Origin: Ponticaulis koreensis DSM 19734 | Lineage (GTDB): Bacteria; Pseudomonadota; Alphaproteobacteria; Caulobacterales; Hyphomonadaceae | Reading direction: 5' to 3' | DNA length: 64,000 nucleotides | Assembly (NCBI RefSeq): GCF_000420665.1 | Contig: NZ_ATVJ01000002.1 | Coordinates: forward strand, 248,001 to 312,000 | Shown here: one piece after another, positions 37,700 to 46,725 of the stretch | How positions within the stretch are numbered: the stretch's first letter is position 1 | Layout: each line of letters starts with the position of its first letter | Made by a program: the position numbers and the translations under genes | Notes under the pieces: generated by a model | What the model was told of the DNA's origin: nothing | Database searches by the model: none | What the model saw: only the letters and a program-made list of their open reading frames with translations

Positions 37700-38778
37700 C
37701 AGTCCATCCTTTCATATCGCCACACGCCATCGTCCCCGAGCGTACGAACGACCTGACCACGTCCAATCAGACAATTGAGATGGGCCAGAGTTTCACCTGT
37801 CGCAAGCGAAAGTATGTCCGGACTGATTTCACGAACAAAAATCGCGCCGAAACATTCCGGCACTGTTTTTGGTTCGTCCAGTCGGCGCAGAAGCCGACGC
37901 AAGGACTTCTCATGTCCATCGATCAAAGCCTGAAACCGTGCCTTTGCTCCACGAAATGGGAGATTATGCGCTGGCAGAACCAGTACATCTTTCGGCAAGG
38001 CATCGCGCAATCGAGCGCAACTCTCAATCCAGTCAGTCAGAGGATCAGCGTTTGGTTCAGTTGGATGCACTGAAACATTCGACGAGATCCGCGGAAGCAA
38101 TTGATCGCCCGAAATGAACAAGTTCTTTTCGGCATTGAACAGACATGCATGCTCCGGCGAGTGTCCAGAGCCGACTAAAATTTGCCACTCACTTCCATCG
38201 ATTGAAAGCACGTCTCCATCAGAAAGACGCTCGTAGGAATCAGGCAGTCGTGAAACGGCGAGCCCAAACCGTCCGAAACGGTCCTTATAAGTTTGAATGG
38301 CCTGATCATCCCAGCCTGAAGCCTTGAAGAACCGAATGCCCGCTTCAGGCGCCTTACGCCCAGTATCACCGACAAGCGTGCGGCACATAAGATATTCGAG
38401 TTGAGACATATGAAGTGGCGCATCGAACTTTCTCGATATCCACCCTGCAAGGCCAACATGATCCGGGTGCATGTGTGTGACGATTACACGAGTGACCGGC
38501 TGACCTTCCAGAACGGTGTCAAAAATAGTCCGCCAGTGTTCACGGGTCTCTTCCATTCCCATGCCGGTATCGACAACCACCCAACCGTCATGATCACGCA
38601 AGAGCCAGAGGTTGATCCACTGCAGAGAGAACGGCAGCGACATTCGCACCCAGAAAACGCCGTCAGCGACTTCTTTTACCTTCCCCTGCTCCGGTGCTTC
38701 GCTTTCTTCATATGGATAGTCCAACTTCACCTTGGGCGATTTTCCGATCTGCTCGTCAGGTGATGTTTTTGTATCCAT
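37699..38778 (-). CDS. MBL-fold metallohydrolase
   Basis: This 359-residue protein has the zinc-binding THMHPDHVGLAGW motif (HxHxDH) and a later GSGHSPEHACLFN that supplies another metal-binding His, then LPAHNLPF. The first 60 residues form a distinct N-terminal extension. Hydrolysis of a thioester, lactone or phosphodiester is plausible but the substrate is not indicated. It is the first gene of a four-gene run ending with lepB and is divergent from the Sua5 gene. Confidence 0.85.
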   Translation of the reverse strand: MDTKTSPDEQIGKSPKVKLDYPYEESEAPEQGKVKEVADGVFWVRMSLPFSLQWINLWLLRDHDGWVVVDTGMGMEETREHWRTIFDTVLEGQPVTRVIVTHMHPDHVGLAGWISRKFDAPLHMSQLEYLMCRTLVGDTGRKAPEAGIRFFKASGWDDQAIQTYKDRFGRFGLAVSRLPDSYERLSDGDVLSIDGSEWQILVGSGHSPEHACLFNAEKNLFISGDQLLPRISSNVSVHPTEPNADPLTDWIESCARLRDALPKDVLVLPAHNLPFRGAKARFQALIDGHEKSLRRLLRRLDEPKTVPECFGAIFVREISPDILSLATGETLAHLNCLIGRGQVVRTLGDDGVWRYERMD

Positions 38779-38903
38779 ATCTCTGTTCCCCGATATTTTT
38801 TATATGTCGTATAACGCTGGTACAACGAGCCGTCCGCTGTCGTCAAAGGCAGCAGCAAACAATAAGAGTTTATGTCGTCCTCTTTATCCGGTATCAGCGC
38901 CGA

Positions 38904-39815
38904 ATGACGAACTACACCGCTGCAATAGAATTGCTCTCCGCAGGCGAGTTGATCGGCCTCCCAACCGAGACCGTTTACGGGCTTGCCGCTGATGCGACCA
39001 ATGCAGACGCCGTAGCAAAGATTTTTGCGCTTAAAAATCGCCCGCAGTTCAATCCGCTAATTGCGCACGTCAGTTCAATGGACATGGCGTCGGCGCAAGC
39101 AGAATTCAGTGGCAAGGCTCAACAGCTCGCAGAGGCCTTCTGGCCCGGCCCCTTCACTATGGTCCTTCCGAAATCCGCTTCTAATACAATATGCGATCTG
39201 GCGAGAGCTGGTCTCGATACGCAGGCACTGCGCTTTCCAGCCCATCCCGTTGCGCAAGAAGTGATCGCCGCCTTCGGAAAGCCGATCGCCGCCCCGTCCG
39301 CCAACATTTCCGGCCATGTCAGCCCGACTTCCGCGCAGCATGTGAAAGATGAGTTTGGTGCAAATCTCTCGCTCGTTCTGGATGGTGGAAATGCACGTAT
39401 TGGCCTGGAATCTACGGTTGTCGCTGTATTGAGCGATGAAGTGACCCTGCTGAGACCCGGAAGCATTTCAAAAGACGATGTCGAGGCCGTAGTCGGCAAA
39501 ATCGGGTCGTCTTTACACGACGATAACGCGCCCAAATCTCCTGGTATGCTTTCCCGACACTATTCTCCGAAGGCCAGACTTCGCCTGAACGTCACGTCTC
39601 CGGAAGCTGACGAAGCCTATGTCGGCTTCGGACCTGTCACTGCGAAGACGACGCTGTCACTCTCTGAGACAGGAGATCTCACCGAAGCCGCTTCCAACCT
39701 GTATGCGATGATACGCAAACTCGATCACTCTTATGATGCCATCGCCATTGCTCCCATTCCCGAAGATGGAATTGGCGCAGCCATTAACGATCGTCTTCGT
39801 CGGGCCGCCCTGTGA
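38904..39815 (+). CDS. Threonylcarbamoyl-AMP synthase (Sua5/YrdC family)
   Basis: This enzyme makes threonylcarbamoyl-AMP for the t6A37 modification of ANN-reading tRNAs. The 303-residue protein starts MTNYTAAIELLSAGELIGL. The YrdC core shows PTETVYGLAADATN, IFALKNRPQFNPLIAHV and APSANISGHVSPTSAQHV. The C-terminal Sua5 extension follows (about 200-303; PGMLSRHYSPKARL), so it is the long Sua5 form rather than the short TsaC. I placed the start at the ATG at 38904. Upstream in-frame sequence to 38694 overlaps the divergent MBL gene and is not credible. Confidence 0.93.
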   Translation: MTNYTAAIELLSAGELIGLPTETVYGLAADATNADAVAKIFALKNRPQFNPLIAHVSSMDMASAQAEFSGKAQQLAEAFWPGPFTMVLPKSASNTICDLARAGLDTQALRFPAHPVAQEVIAAFGKPIAAPSANISGHVSPTSAQHVKDEFGANLSLVLDGGNARIGLESTVVAVLSDEVTLLRPGSISKDDVEAVVGKIGSSLHDDNAPKSPGMLSRHYSPKARLRLNVTSPEADEAYVGFGPVTAKTTLSLSETGDLTEAASNLYAMIRKLDHSYDAIAIAPIPEDGIGAAINDRLRRAAL

Positions 39816-39845
39816 TTCACTAAGCTCAGCTATTATTTAATCCAC

Positions 39846-41267
39846 ATGACCCACAACGCCCAAAGCCTCCCGCAAGCCTTTCTCGACGAAATCAAGTCCG
39901 CTCTTAGCGAAAAGAGCTGGAGTCTCGATGCTGAGGAAATAGGTCCACACCTCGAAGACTGGCGCGGAAATTATCGGGGGCATTCGCAGCTTCTTCTGAA
40001 GCCGGCATCGACCGAGGAAGTGGCAATTGCGGTCAAACTATGCGCGAAACATAACGTCGCGATCACCCCTCAGGGTGGCAATACCGGCCTTGTGAACGCG
40101 GGCCTCGCACATGGTGAAGTTATCCTCTCTCTCAGACGCATGAACACAATTCGTGACGTTGATCCGCTGAACAATTCAATCACGGTTGATGCCGGATGCA
40201 TTCTCACATCGGTGCACAGCGCCGCCGAAGACAACGACCGCTTCTTTCCGCTCTCACTCGGAAGCCAGGGGACTGCAACAATCGGCGGATTGATCTCCAC
40301 TAACGCAGGTGGCGTTGCCGTGCTCCGTTACGGAATGATGAGGGACCTGTTGCTCGGCATCGAAGTCGTAACGGCCAATGGTGAAATCTGGGGCGGGCTG
40401 CGTGGTCTTCGAAAAGACAATACCGGGTATGATCTAAAGCACCTTTTTGCAGGCGCAGAGGGTACACTAGGTATTATCACCGGCGCTTGCCTTAAACTGT
40501 TCCCGACACCGCGCACCGCTACAGCATGGCTGGCGCTGGAAACGCCGGAGCACGCAGTAGACCTCCTGTCGTTATTCCGTAGTGAAGCAGGCGACACGGT
40601 GACCAGCTTCGAACTCATGCACAAAAGCGGTGTAGAACTCGCAGCTTCCGAGATCACAGGATGCAGAGACCCACTACCAAATGAACTTCCTTGGCGCGTT
40701 CTCGCGGAGCTTTCCTTTGCGGACGAAGCACTCGCGCAGAGCACGATGGAACGAGTGCTCGAAAAAGCATTCGAGAGCGGACTTATTGCTGATGGAACAA
40801 CAGCCGCGTCCCTCACCCATGCCGAGGAGTTCTGGAAGGTCCGGGAAAGCCTTCCGCTCGTAAAACGCGGCTTCCTGACATCGGTAAACCACGACATTTC
40901 AATCCCGGTATCGCGTATCCCTGAATTTCTGAAAGAATGCGAAGCCAAGCTAAAATCCGACGTGGCGAATGTTGATATCTTTGCATTCGGTCACCTAGGC
41001 GACGGTAATCTTCACTATGCGGTGGCAGAGCCTGCGTCAGCGGAGCACCCGATCGTTAAGGCGCAGGCTGAACACATAACGGATCTGGTCCACACGCTTG
41101 TGACCTCAATGGGCGGTTCGATTTCAGCAGAGCATGGGATTGGCCTATTGAAACGCCACGAACTTCCCGACCATAAAAATCCTGCAGAGCTTGAGACCAT
41201 GCGACGGATCAAACGCGGACTGGACCCCCAAAACATCATGAATCCAGGCCGAATATTTACTGTCTAG
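39846..41267 (+). CDS. FAD-binding oxidoreductase, GlcD/D-2-hydroxyacid dehydrogenase-like
   Basis: This 473-residue VAO-type flavoprotein has the N-terminal FAD-binding PP-loop ITPQGGNTGLVNAG and LGSQGTATIGGLISTNAGG. The FAD-oxidase C-terminal domain ends FGHLGDGNLHYAVAEP and AEHGIGLLKRHELPDHK. Family members oxidise D-lactate, D-2-hydroxyglutarate or glycolate and usually pass electrons to a quinone or ETF. A D-2-hydroxyglutarate-type role is a reasonable guess for a single-chain enzyme of this length. It follows the Sua5 gene by 30 bases. Confidence 0.9.
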   Translation: MTHNAQSLPQAFLDEIKSALSEKSWSLDAEEIGPHLEDWRGNYRGHSQLLLKPASTEEVAIAVKLCAKHNVAITPQGGNTGLVNAGLAHGEVILSLRRMNTIRDVDPLNNSITVDAGCILTSVHSAAEDNDRFFPLSLGSQGTATIGGLISTNAGGVAVLRYGMMRDLLLGIEVVTANGEIWGGLRGLRKDNTGYDLKHLFAGAEGTLGIITGACLKLFPTPRTATAWLALETPEHAVDLLSLFRSEAGDTVTSFELMHKSGVELAASEITGCRDPLPNELPWRVLAELSFADEALAQSTMERVLEKAFESGLIADGTTAASLTHAEEFWKVRESLPLVKRGFLTSVNHDISIPVSRIPEFLKECEAKLKSDVANVDIFAFGHLGDGNLHYAVAEPASAEHPIVKAQAEHITDLVHTLVTSMGGSISAEHGIGLLKRHELPDHKNPAELETMRRIKRGLDPQNIMNPGRIFTV

Positions 41268-41425
41268 TCGACGATCAGCCCGCTCGCGTTCGAATCGGGG
41301 CAGATAAAACAAACGCTTGGGTTTGCTCGCGCCAATTGAGCGCTACATCCAAACCTCATCAGGATGACGTCACGAAATATCGAAAGCGCCAGAATAGCGC
41401 GTTACTTCAGGGTAAAGACACAACA

Positions 41426-42208
41426 ATGCTCGTACTTCTATCACCAGCCAAAAACCTGAACTTTGAAGAGATGCCTGTAGCGCTCGACAAGACAGCTCCA
41501 CGGCTGGAAAAGGATACAGCAGAGCTCGTTGAACGCACCAAAAAGCTGAGCCGCTCCGAGATCGGCTCGCTCATGAAACTGTCAGACGATCTCTCAAATC
41601 TCAATTTTGAACGATATCAGGCGCTCGCAAAAGGCATGTCTGCCGAAGAAGCGCAACCTGCCCTATTGGCATTTAACGGCGACGTTTACCGCGGATTCGA
41701 CGCGCGTAACGCGTCGACTGAAACGCTCGACTATGCCCAAAGCAATCTGCGCATCCTGTCCGGCCTGTATGGCCTCCTCCGACCTATGGACTTGATCCAC
41801 CCGTATCGCCTCGAAATGGGCACTCGATTAAATACAAAGCGTGGCCAGAACCTGTATGACTTCTGGGGCAAGAAAATCACTGATCTTATAAATAGCGACC
41901 TGCAATCCGCGGAGGGTCCTGTCATCAATCTCGCTTCAAACGAGTATTTTTCGTCCGTTAAAAAGAAGCATCTCGATGCGCCCGTTCTGGAAATGGTTTT
42001 CCGCGAGGAGAAAGATGATAAGTCGCGCGTGATAAGTTTTTATGCAAAATACGCACGTGGCCTGATGGCTCGATGGATATGCGACAATAAGATTACTTCC
42101 GAAGACGCGTTAAAAACTTTCGCGCTGGAAGGTTATTCTTATAATGAAGCGCAAAGCACCAACACAAAGTATGTATTCAGCCGACCGCAACCCGACCCTA
42201 AATCCTAG
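41426..42208 (+). CDS. yaaA: YaaA-family peroxide stress protein
   Basis: This 260-residue protein of the UPF0246/YaaA family starts MLVLLSPAKNLNFEE. Typical stretches are LLAFNGDVYRGFDARN, LSGLYGLLRPMDLIHPYRLE, INLASNEYFSSVKKK and ISFYAKYARGLMARW. E. coli YaaA limits intracellular iron under peroxide stress and binds DNA; whether that holds here is not shown. The start is set to the ATG at 41426, because the 30 extra upstream codons have no family match. Confidence 0.93.
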   Translation: MLVLLSPAKNLNFEEMPVALDKTAPRLEKDTAELVERTKKLSRSEIGSLMKLSDDLSNLNFERYQALAKGMSAEEAQPALLAFNGDVYRGFDARNASTETLDYAQSNLRILSGLYGLLRPMDLIHPYRLEMGTRLNTKRGQNLYDFWGKKITDLINSDLQSAEGPVINLASNEYFSSVKKKHLDAPVLEMVFREEKDDKSRVISFYAKYARGLMARWICDNKITSEDALKTFALEGYSYNEAQSTNTKYVFSRPQPDPKS

Positions 42209-42271
42209 TTAGACCGTATCGCGCGGTTATTCGTTGTGTTGTGACGCCCGGCACGGGGACAGATATCTAAT

Positions 42272-43288
42272 ATGGCAGCACAACCGATCAGCCTTGCCCT
42301 ACAGGGGGGCGGCGCCCATGGCGCTTTCACCTGGGGGGTGCTCGACTATCTGCTCGAGGAAGGCTCACTCGACATCAAAGCAATCACCGCGACGTCCGCT
42401 GGAGCTATGAATGCCGTCGCGCTTGCCTATGGCTATGCAGTAAACGGCCGAGATGGTGCACGCGAAGTACTGGAAGCCTACTGGCGCGACGTCTCGCAAC
42501 GTGGCGCACCGCTCGCGGCAGCGAGCAGCATGTCTCCCGCGTTCGGCCCATTCACGCCATTTGCTATGTTTCAGGCGCTGACAAATGTTGCCAGCCCATA
42601 TGACCTGAACCCGTTCGACTATAATCCGCTCAAGCAAACGCTGCGGAAGATAATCGACTTTGATGTCCTTAGGGCGGAAACCGAGATTGATCTCTTTATC
42701 GCTGCTACAAACGTTGAAACCGGCAAAGCCCGCATTTTTAAAGCTAACGAGATAACCGAAGATGCGGTTCTTGCATCGGCGTGTCTACCTCAGGTGTTCA
42801 AAGCGGTAGAGATAGAAGGCACACCGCTTTGGGATGGCGGGTATGTCGGCAACCCTGCCCTTTATCCGCTATTCTATGCTGACGTGCCCAAAGATATTCT
42901 TATCGTCCACATCAATCCGTTGATACGTAAAGGAACGCCAAAAACGGCATCGGCCATTCTGGATCGCCTAAACGAGATCACCTTCAATGCGTCTCTGGTG
43001 TCCGAACTACGATCTATAGCATTCGTTCAAAAGCTTCTTGATGAGAACTGGCTCGCTGATCGGATGCAGTCGCGGTATCGCCGCCTGTTTATTCATGCGA
43101 TCCGCGCGGACCAGCAACTCTGCAAGCTGTCGATCGAAACCAAATACGAAACAAGCTGGCGGTTTCTGACCGAACTTAAGAACCGCGGACGCGACGCAGC
43201 TCAGACATGGATTGCAGACCATAGAGGCGTAGTTGGCACGAAGTCGTCCGTCGATATCAAAGATGAGTTTTTGGATAATCTCAGCTAG
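42272..43288 (+). CDS. Patatin-like phospholipase
   Basis: This 338-residue protein has the patatin oxyanion loop LALQGGGAHGAF and the nucleophile elbow ATSAGAMNA with Ser42. The catalytic Asp is in WDGGYVGN (Asp188). The elbow reads A-T-S-A-G, so the first glycine of GxSxG is alanine. A serine-aspartate dyad still fits. The product is probably a lipid acyl hydrolase; no signal peptide is seen. Its 3' end overlaps the convergent rsmD gene by four bases. Confidence 0.87.
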   Translation: MAAQPISLALQGGGAHGAFTWGVLDYLLEEGSLDIKAITATSAGAMNAVALAYGYAVNGRDGAREVLEAYWRDVSQRGAPLAAASSMSPAFGPFTPFAMFQALTNVASPYDLNPFDYNPLKQTLRKIIDFDVLRAETEIDLFIAATNVETGKARIFKANEITEDAVLASACLPQVFKAVEIEGTPLWDGGYVGNPALYPLFYADVPKDILIVHINPLIRKGTPKTASAILDRLNEITFNASLVSELRSIAFVQKLLDENWLADRMQSRYRRLFIHAIRADQQLCKLSIETKYETSWRFLTELKNRGRDAAQTWIADHRGVVGTKSSVDIKDEFLDNLS

Positions 43289-43854
43289 GTTTGCGGTGAA
43301 TAACGATAGATACGGACTTTCGTATCACCGTAGAGCCGCTCATCCAGCTGCTCCCAGTTCGTGACTTCCAGCTCTTCTTCTGAGTCAGTTTCAACGATTG
43401 CTACCGCGTCAGACGTGATCCACTCACCATATTCAAGCTGTCGCAGAGCTGGCGCGACAAGACCCTGATTGTACGGTGGATCCAGAAAAACCAGATTAAA
43501 CGGGTCGCTGAGACCGGCAGGCTTTTTACCGAGATCAGTAGCAGAGCGTCTGTGGATACGAGTGATACCGAAGAGCTGGAACTCCTCGATATTTTCACGG
43601 ATGATCCCACGTGCACCTGCCGCAATTTCAACGAACAGGCAGAATGACGCACCACGCGAAATCGCTTCAAACCCGAGCGCGCCAGAACCCGCAAATAAAT
43701 CGATTACACGGGCCCCATCCAGGGACGGCATATCGTCATTGTGTTCAAGTAGATTGAAAACAGACTCACGAACGCGGTCTGTCGTCGGCCGGGTGGACTT
43801 TCCGTCAGGTGTTCTGATCGAGCGGCCTTTAAGTTTACCAGCAACAATTCTCAT
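43285..43854 (-). CDS. rsmD: 16S rRNA (guanine(966)-N(2))-methyltransferase
   Basis: RsmD methylates G966 of 16S rRNA during ribosome assembly. The 189-residue protein starts MRIVAGKLKGRSIRTPDG and contains RVIDLFAGSGALGFEAISRG (SAM-binding) and the FLDPPYNQGL motif (a D/N-PPY catalytic loop). Its start is the ATG at 43854; the longer upstream frame has no family match. It is divergent from tadA by 91 bases, a common alphaproteobacterial neighbour. Confidence 0.95.
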   Translation of the reverse strand: MRIVAGKLKGRSIRTPDGKSTRPTTDRVRESVFNLLEHNDDMPSLDGARVIDLFAGSGALGFEAISRGASFCLFVEIAAGARGIIRENIEEFQLFGITRIHRRSATDLGKKPAGLSDPFNLVFLDPPYNQGLVAPALRQLEYGEWITSDAVAIVETDSEEELEVTNWEQLDERLYGDTKVRIYRYSPQT

Positions 43855-43945
43855 TGAACTCAAATCTCTGTAGTACAAAACGAAGCTGTACCGCTTAAAC
43901 ACACATTCGATAAAGTCCATAGCCGCGATCAGGAGCACAGTCAGA

Positions 43946-44446
43946 ATGTCGGATAAATCGACTTACATGCGAAGGGCTTTGGAACTTGCCGAGGAAGCAG
44001 CGGCTGCAGGTGAAGTCCCCGTAGGCGCCGTGCTGGTCGATCCGGAGACCGGAGACATCATTGCCGAAGGCCGAAATGGTCCCATCGAGCGTCATGACGC
44101 GACCGCGCATGCCGAAATCGTAGCCATTCGGGCCGCTTCAATTATTCTCGAAAACTACCGCCTGATGGGATTGCATCTCTATACCACACTGGAACCTTGC
44201 ACGATGTGTGCTGGTGCTATTGCGAATGCACGGATCGAACGGATCATATTTGCAGCCGAAGACGTTAAAGGTGGTGCGGTGACGAATGGCATAAAGTTCT
44301 TCGAACAACCAACTTGCCACTGGCATCCGGAAGTCGAACAAGGCCCTTTCGCCGAAGAATCGTCCGCGCTTCTGCAGTCGTTTTTTCGCGCGCGTAGGAA
44401 ATCAGGCAAACCTCAAATAACCGGCGACAACAACCAGTCCGAATAA
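43946..44446 (+). CDS. tadA: tRNA-specific adenosine deaminase
   Basis: TadA makes inosine at the wobble position of tRNA-Arg(ACG). The 166-residue protein shows the zinc-binding HAEIVAI (His and catalytic Glu) and LEPCTMCAGAI (two Cys), plus PVGAVLVDPETG. An AGGAG box precedes the ATG. The C-terminal tail after residue 150 is short and basic. Its 3' end overlaps the convergent pxpC gene by 34 bases, an unusually long overlap that must restrict codon choice in both. Confidence 0.93.
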   Translation: MSDKSTYMRRALELAEEAAAAGEVPVGAVLVDPETGDIIAEGRNGPIERHDATAHAEIVAIRAASIILENYRLMGLHLYTTLEPCTMCAGAIANARIERIIFAAEDVKGGAVTNGIKFFEQPTCHWHPEVEQGPFAEESSALLQSFFRARRKSGKPQITGDNNQSE

Positions 44447-45348
44447 GCCTCCCAACGAGCCCTGAGTCGATCCGCCGCGTCGTCCGGAGTTCTTAGCATA
44501 AAACGAACCCTCGCACCGGGTTTGATCTGGCCCAATTGGAATCGGTCGCTTCTGATCACCTGAAGAATATGCGGATAGCCGCCCGTCGTTTGCGCATCTG
44601 CAAGCAAAATGAACGGCTTGCCTTCCGGCGGACATTGAACACTTCCGGGAAAAACCGGTGAACTTTGCTTCTCTGGCGCATTGCAGCTGACCACACGGTC
44701 TCCGGAAAGCTCCACACCCATCCGGCTGGAGCGCTGTGTCGCCTTCAAGCCTTCTTCGAAAAGTATCGTTTGCGCATCCTCATTCAGAAATTCGAACTCC
44801 GATGACGGACACGCTTGCAAAAGAACATTGTCATTGAACAAAGGACGAAGTTCGTGCGGCGTTTCAAGCTTCTCGACAGACCGCACATCTGAGACACCGA
44901 TACGGTCTCCAGCTTTTAAAGCTCGGCCTTCATATCCTCCAAACCCGCCCGGAAGGTAGGTGGAACCTGAGCCCAAAAATTCCGAGACGTTTAACCGCCC
45001 CGATATCGCCAGATAGGACCTGCAGCCATGTCGGGCCGGAGCAACCTCCAACTCATCTCCCGCTGCTACCGGAACCGTTGCATGCATGGGCGCTTCGACA
45101 CCATTCAATGATAAGCTCGCCTCAGCGCCGGTCACAGAGACCATCATCGCGGAATGGAAGCGAAAGCTTGCTCCCGTCAAAGACATCTCAAATGCCGGCT
45201 GTATAGCGTCCGCTCCGACCAACCGGTTCGCGAGCGACATCGATAAAAGATCAGCCGGCCCTGAACCCGGAACACCGAAATGTCGGTGACCTCCTCTGAT
45301 GCCGGCCTGAATTGTTGTCTGAAGCCCTGCGTTCAAAACCTCAATCAT
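44413..45348 (-). CDS. pxpC: 5-oxoprolinase subunit C (biotin-dependent carboxyltransferase family)
   Basis: This 311-residue protein is one part of the bacterial PxpABC enzyme, which hydrolyses 5-oxoproline to glutamate with ATP. It has RGGHRHFGVPGSGPADLLSM near the start and RPLFNDNVLLQ..SRMGVELSG and TTGGYPHILQVIRSD later, all typical of the family. It overlaps pxpB by four bases (ATGA) at its start and tadA at its end. Confidence 0.92.
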   Translation of the reverse strand: MIEVLNAGLQTTIQAGIRGGHRHFGVPGSGPADLLSMSLANRLVGADAIQPAFEMSLTGASFRFHSAMMVSVTGAEASLSLNGVEAPMHATVPVAAGDELEVAPARHGCRSYLAISGRLNVSEFLGSGSTYLPGGFGGYEGRALKAGDRIGVSDVRSVEKLETPHELRPLFNDNVLLQACPSSEFEFLNEDAQTILFEEGLKATQRSSRMGVELSGDRVVSCNAPEKQSSPVFPGSVQCPPEGKPFILLADAQTTGGYPHILQVIRSDRFQLGQIKPGARVRFMLRTPDDAADRLRARWEAYSDWLLSPVI

Positions 45349-45986
45349 ACTTCGCTCCGGCGCACGACACGCACTTTTTGACCTGCAGACAGAAGAAACG
45401 GCTGCTCACTTTTTGGATTGAACAAACGGTTCACGACACGACCGATCAAGAGCCATCCTCCAGGCCCCTCCAGTGCATAGGTACCGCATTTTCCAGCGGC
45501 GATGCCGAAAGAGCCCGCTGGGACACGTTTTCGAGGCTCCTTCAGGCGCGGCACTGTAAGCACCTCTGGAAGACCGGATATGTATGCAAAGCCCGGTGTA
45601 AACCCAACGATATCGACACAAAGCTCAGCGTCACAAATCGCGGCGATCAATTCCTGCTCCGTCAGTTTCAATTCGTCACAAACAGAATTGAAATCTGGGC
45701 CGTTTTCTCCGCCGAACTCTACCTCAAGACAAACCTCCGGAAGTTCGGCGTCGCTGCCAATTTCATTGACCGGCTTTGAAGACAATAAATGACGTACAGC
45801 CTCATCCGGTCGCCATCGTAACGGCTCAAACTGGGCTACGCAGTCTTCAATTCCATCGACGACCTCCAACCATTCGCCGCTAGCGCGGAGCGCGCGAACC
45901 AGTGTTCGCAGCGCTGGTCCGGGAAGGCCCGCAACGCGGATAAGATCGTCGCCAATCACATTGATATTGTCTTCAGTCAGAGCCAA
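45345..45986 (-). CDS. pxpB: 5-oxoprolinase subunit B
   Basis: This protein partners PxpC in the carboxyltransferase-like half of PxpABC. FTPGFAYISGLPEVLTVPR, KRVPAGSFGIAAGKCGTYA and LEGPGGWLLIGR are diagnostic. I chose a TTG start at 45986 (213 residues), because an AGGAG box lies six bases upstream. An ATG at 46037 would give 230 residues but an overlap of 65 bases with pxpA. With the TTG start the overlap is 14 bases. Confidence 0.9.
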   Translation of the reverse strand: MALTEDNINVIGDDLIRVAGLPGPALRTLVRALRASGEWLEVVDGIEDCVAQFEPLRWRPDEAVRHLLSSKPVNEIGSDAELPEVCLEVEFGGENGPDFNSVCDELKLTEQELIAAICDAELCVDIVGFTPGFAYISGLPEVLTVPRLKEPRKRVPAGSFGIAAGKCGTYALEGPGGWLLIGRVVNRLFNPKSEQPFLLSAGQKVRVVRRSEV

Positions 45987-46725
45987 TGAAAACTCCTGTC
46001 GCCTCAAGCGCTTTCCGAATTGCTTTGGCGGCTTCAAATGCGCCCGGAGTGTCGCCGTGCAGACAAATCGTTTGAACGTCCAATGAAATATGTTCGCCTG
46101 AAAACGTCGTCACGTTCCCACTGACAAGCTCCCACGCCTGCCTCGCTTGCTCGTCCGCATTATGAAGCACCGCGCCATTTTTGGCGCGTGCTCTCAGACT
46201 TCCATCGTTTTCATAGGCTCTATCGGCAAAGCCTTCAGCACAGAACTGCAGATTTTGAGTGATTGCAGCATCTCGCACTTTGCTACCTGGTAGCCCCACT
46301 ATAGTTGATATGCCGCGTTCAGCCGCGACGCCCGCTATCACGGCAGCAAGGTCCTCGTCTTTCGCTGCATCATTATAAAGAGCGCCATGAGGTTTCAGGT
46401 GCGTAATCGATACCGCCTCATCTTCCGCTATTTCCATGAACGTCTGGACCTGCTGCTTCAGGCTGGCCCGCAACGCTTCAGGTGAAACGGCCATGGACAC
46501 ACGGCCAAAGTTTTCACGGTCAGGATAAGATGGATGCACTCCGGCTTTAACGCCAAGCTTCTTAGCGAGCCTCAGCGTTTTTCGCATACTCTCTTCATCA
46601 CCAGCATGACCACCACACGCGATATTACATGAGGTCACCACGCTAAGAATGTCGGCATCCAGACTGCGGCCTGCATCGCCTTCGAGCTCGCCAATGTCTG
46701 CGTTGAGATCAATTGTTTTCGTCAT
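45973..46725 (-). CDS. pxpA: 5-oxoprolinase subunit A (LamB/YcsF family)
   Basis: This 250-residue TIM-barrel-like enzyme begins TIDLNADIGELEGDAG and has GGHAGDEESMRKTLRLAK, HPSYPDRENFGRV and LKPHGALYNDAA. It is the ATP-independent hydrolase part of the complex. Its start overlaps the transporter stop by four bases (ATGA), so transporter-pxpA-pxpB-pxpC form one operon that clears 5-oxoproline formed from glutamine or glutathione breakdown. Confidence 0.93.
   Translation of the reverse strand: MTKTIDLNADIGELEGDAGRSLDADILSVVTSCNIACGGHAGDEESMRKTLRLAKKLGVKAGVHPSYPDRENFGRVSMAVSPEALRASLKQQVQTFMEIAEDEAVSITHLKPHGALYNDAAKDEDLAAVIAGVAAERGISTIVGLPGSKVRDAAITQNLQFCAEGFADRAYENDGSLRARAKNGAVLHNADEQARQAWELVSGNVTTFSGEHISLDVQTICLHGDTPGAFEAAKAIRKALEATGVFIGSD

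Noticed and set aside
38694-38903. N-terminal extension of the Sua5 protein
   Set aside because: The first 70 in-frame codons have no Sua5 similarity and overlap the start of the divergent MBL gene; the protein family starts at the ATG at 38904.
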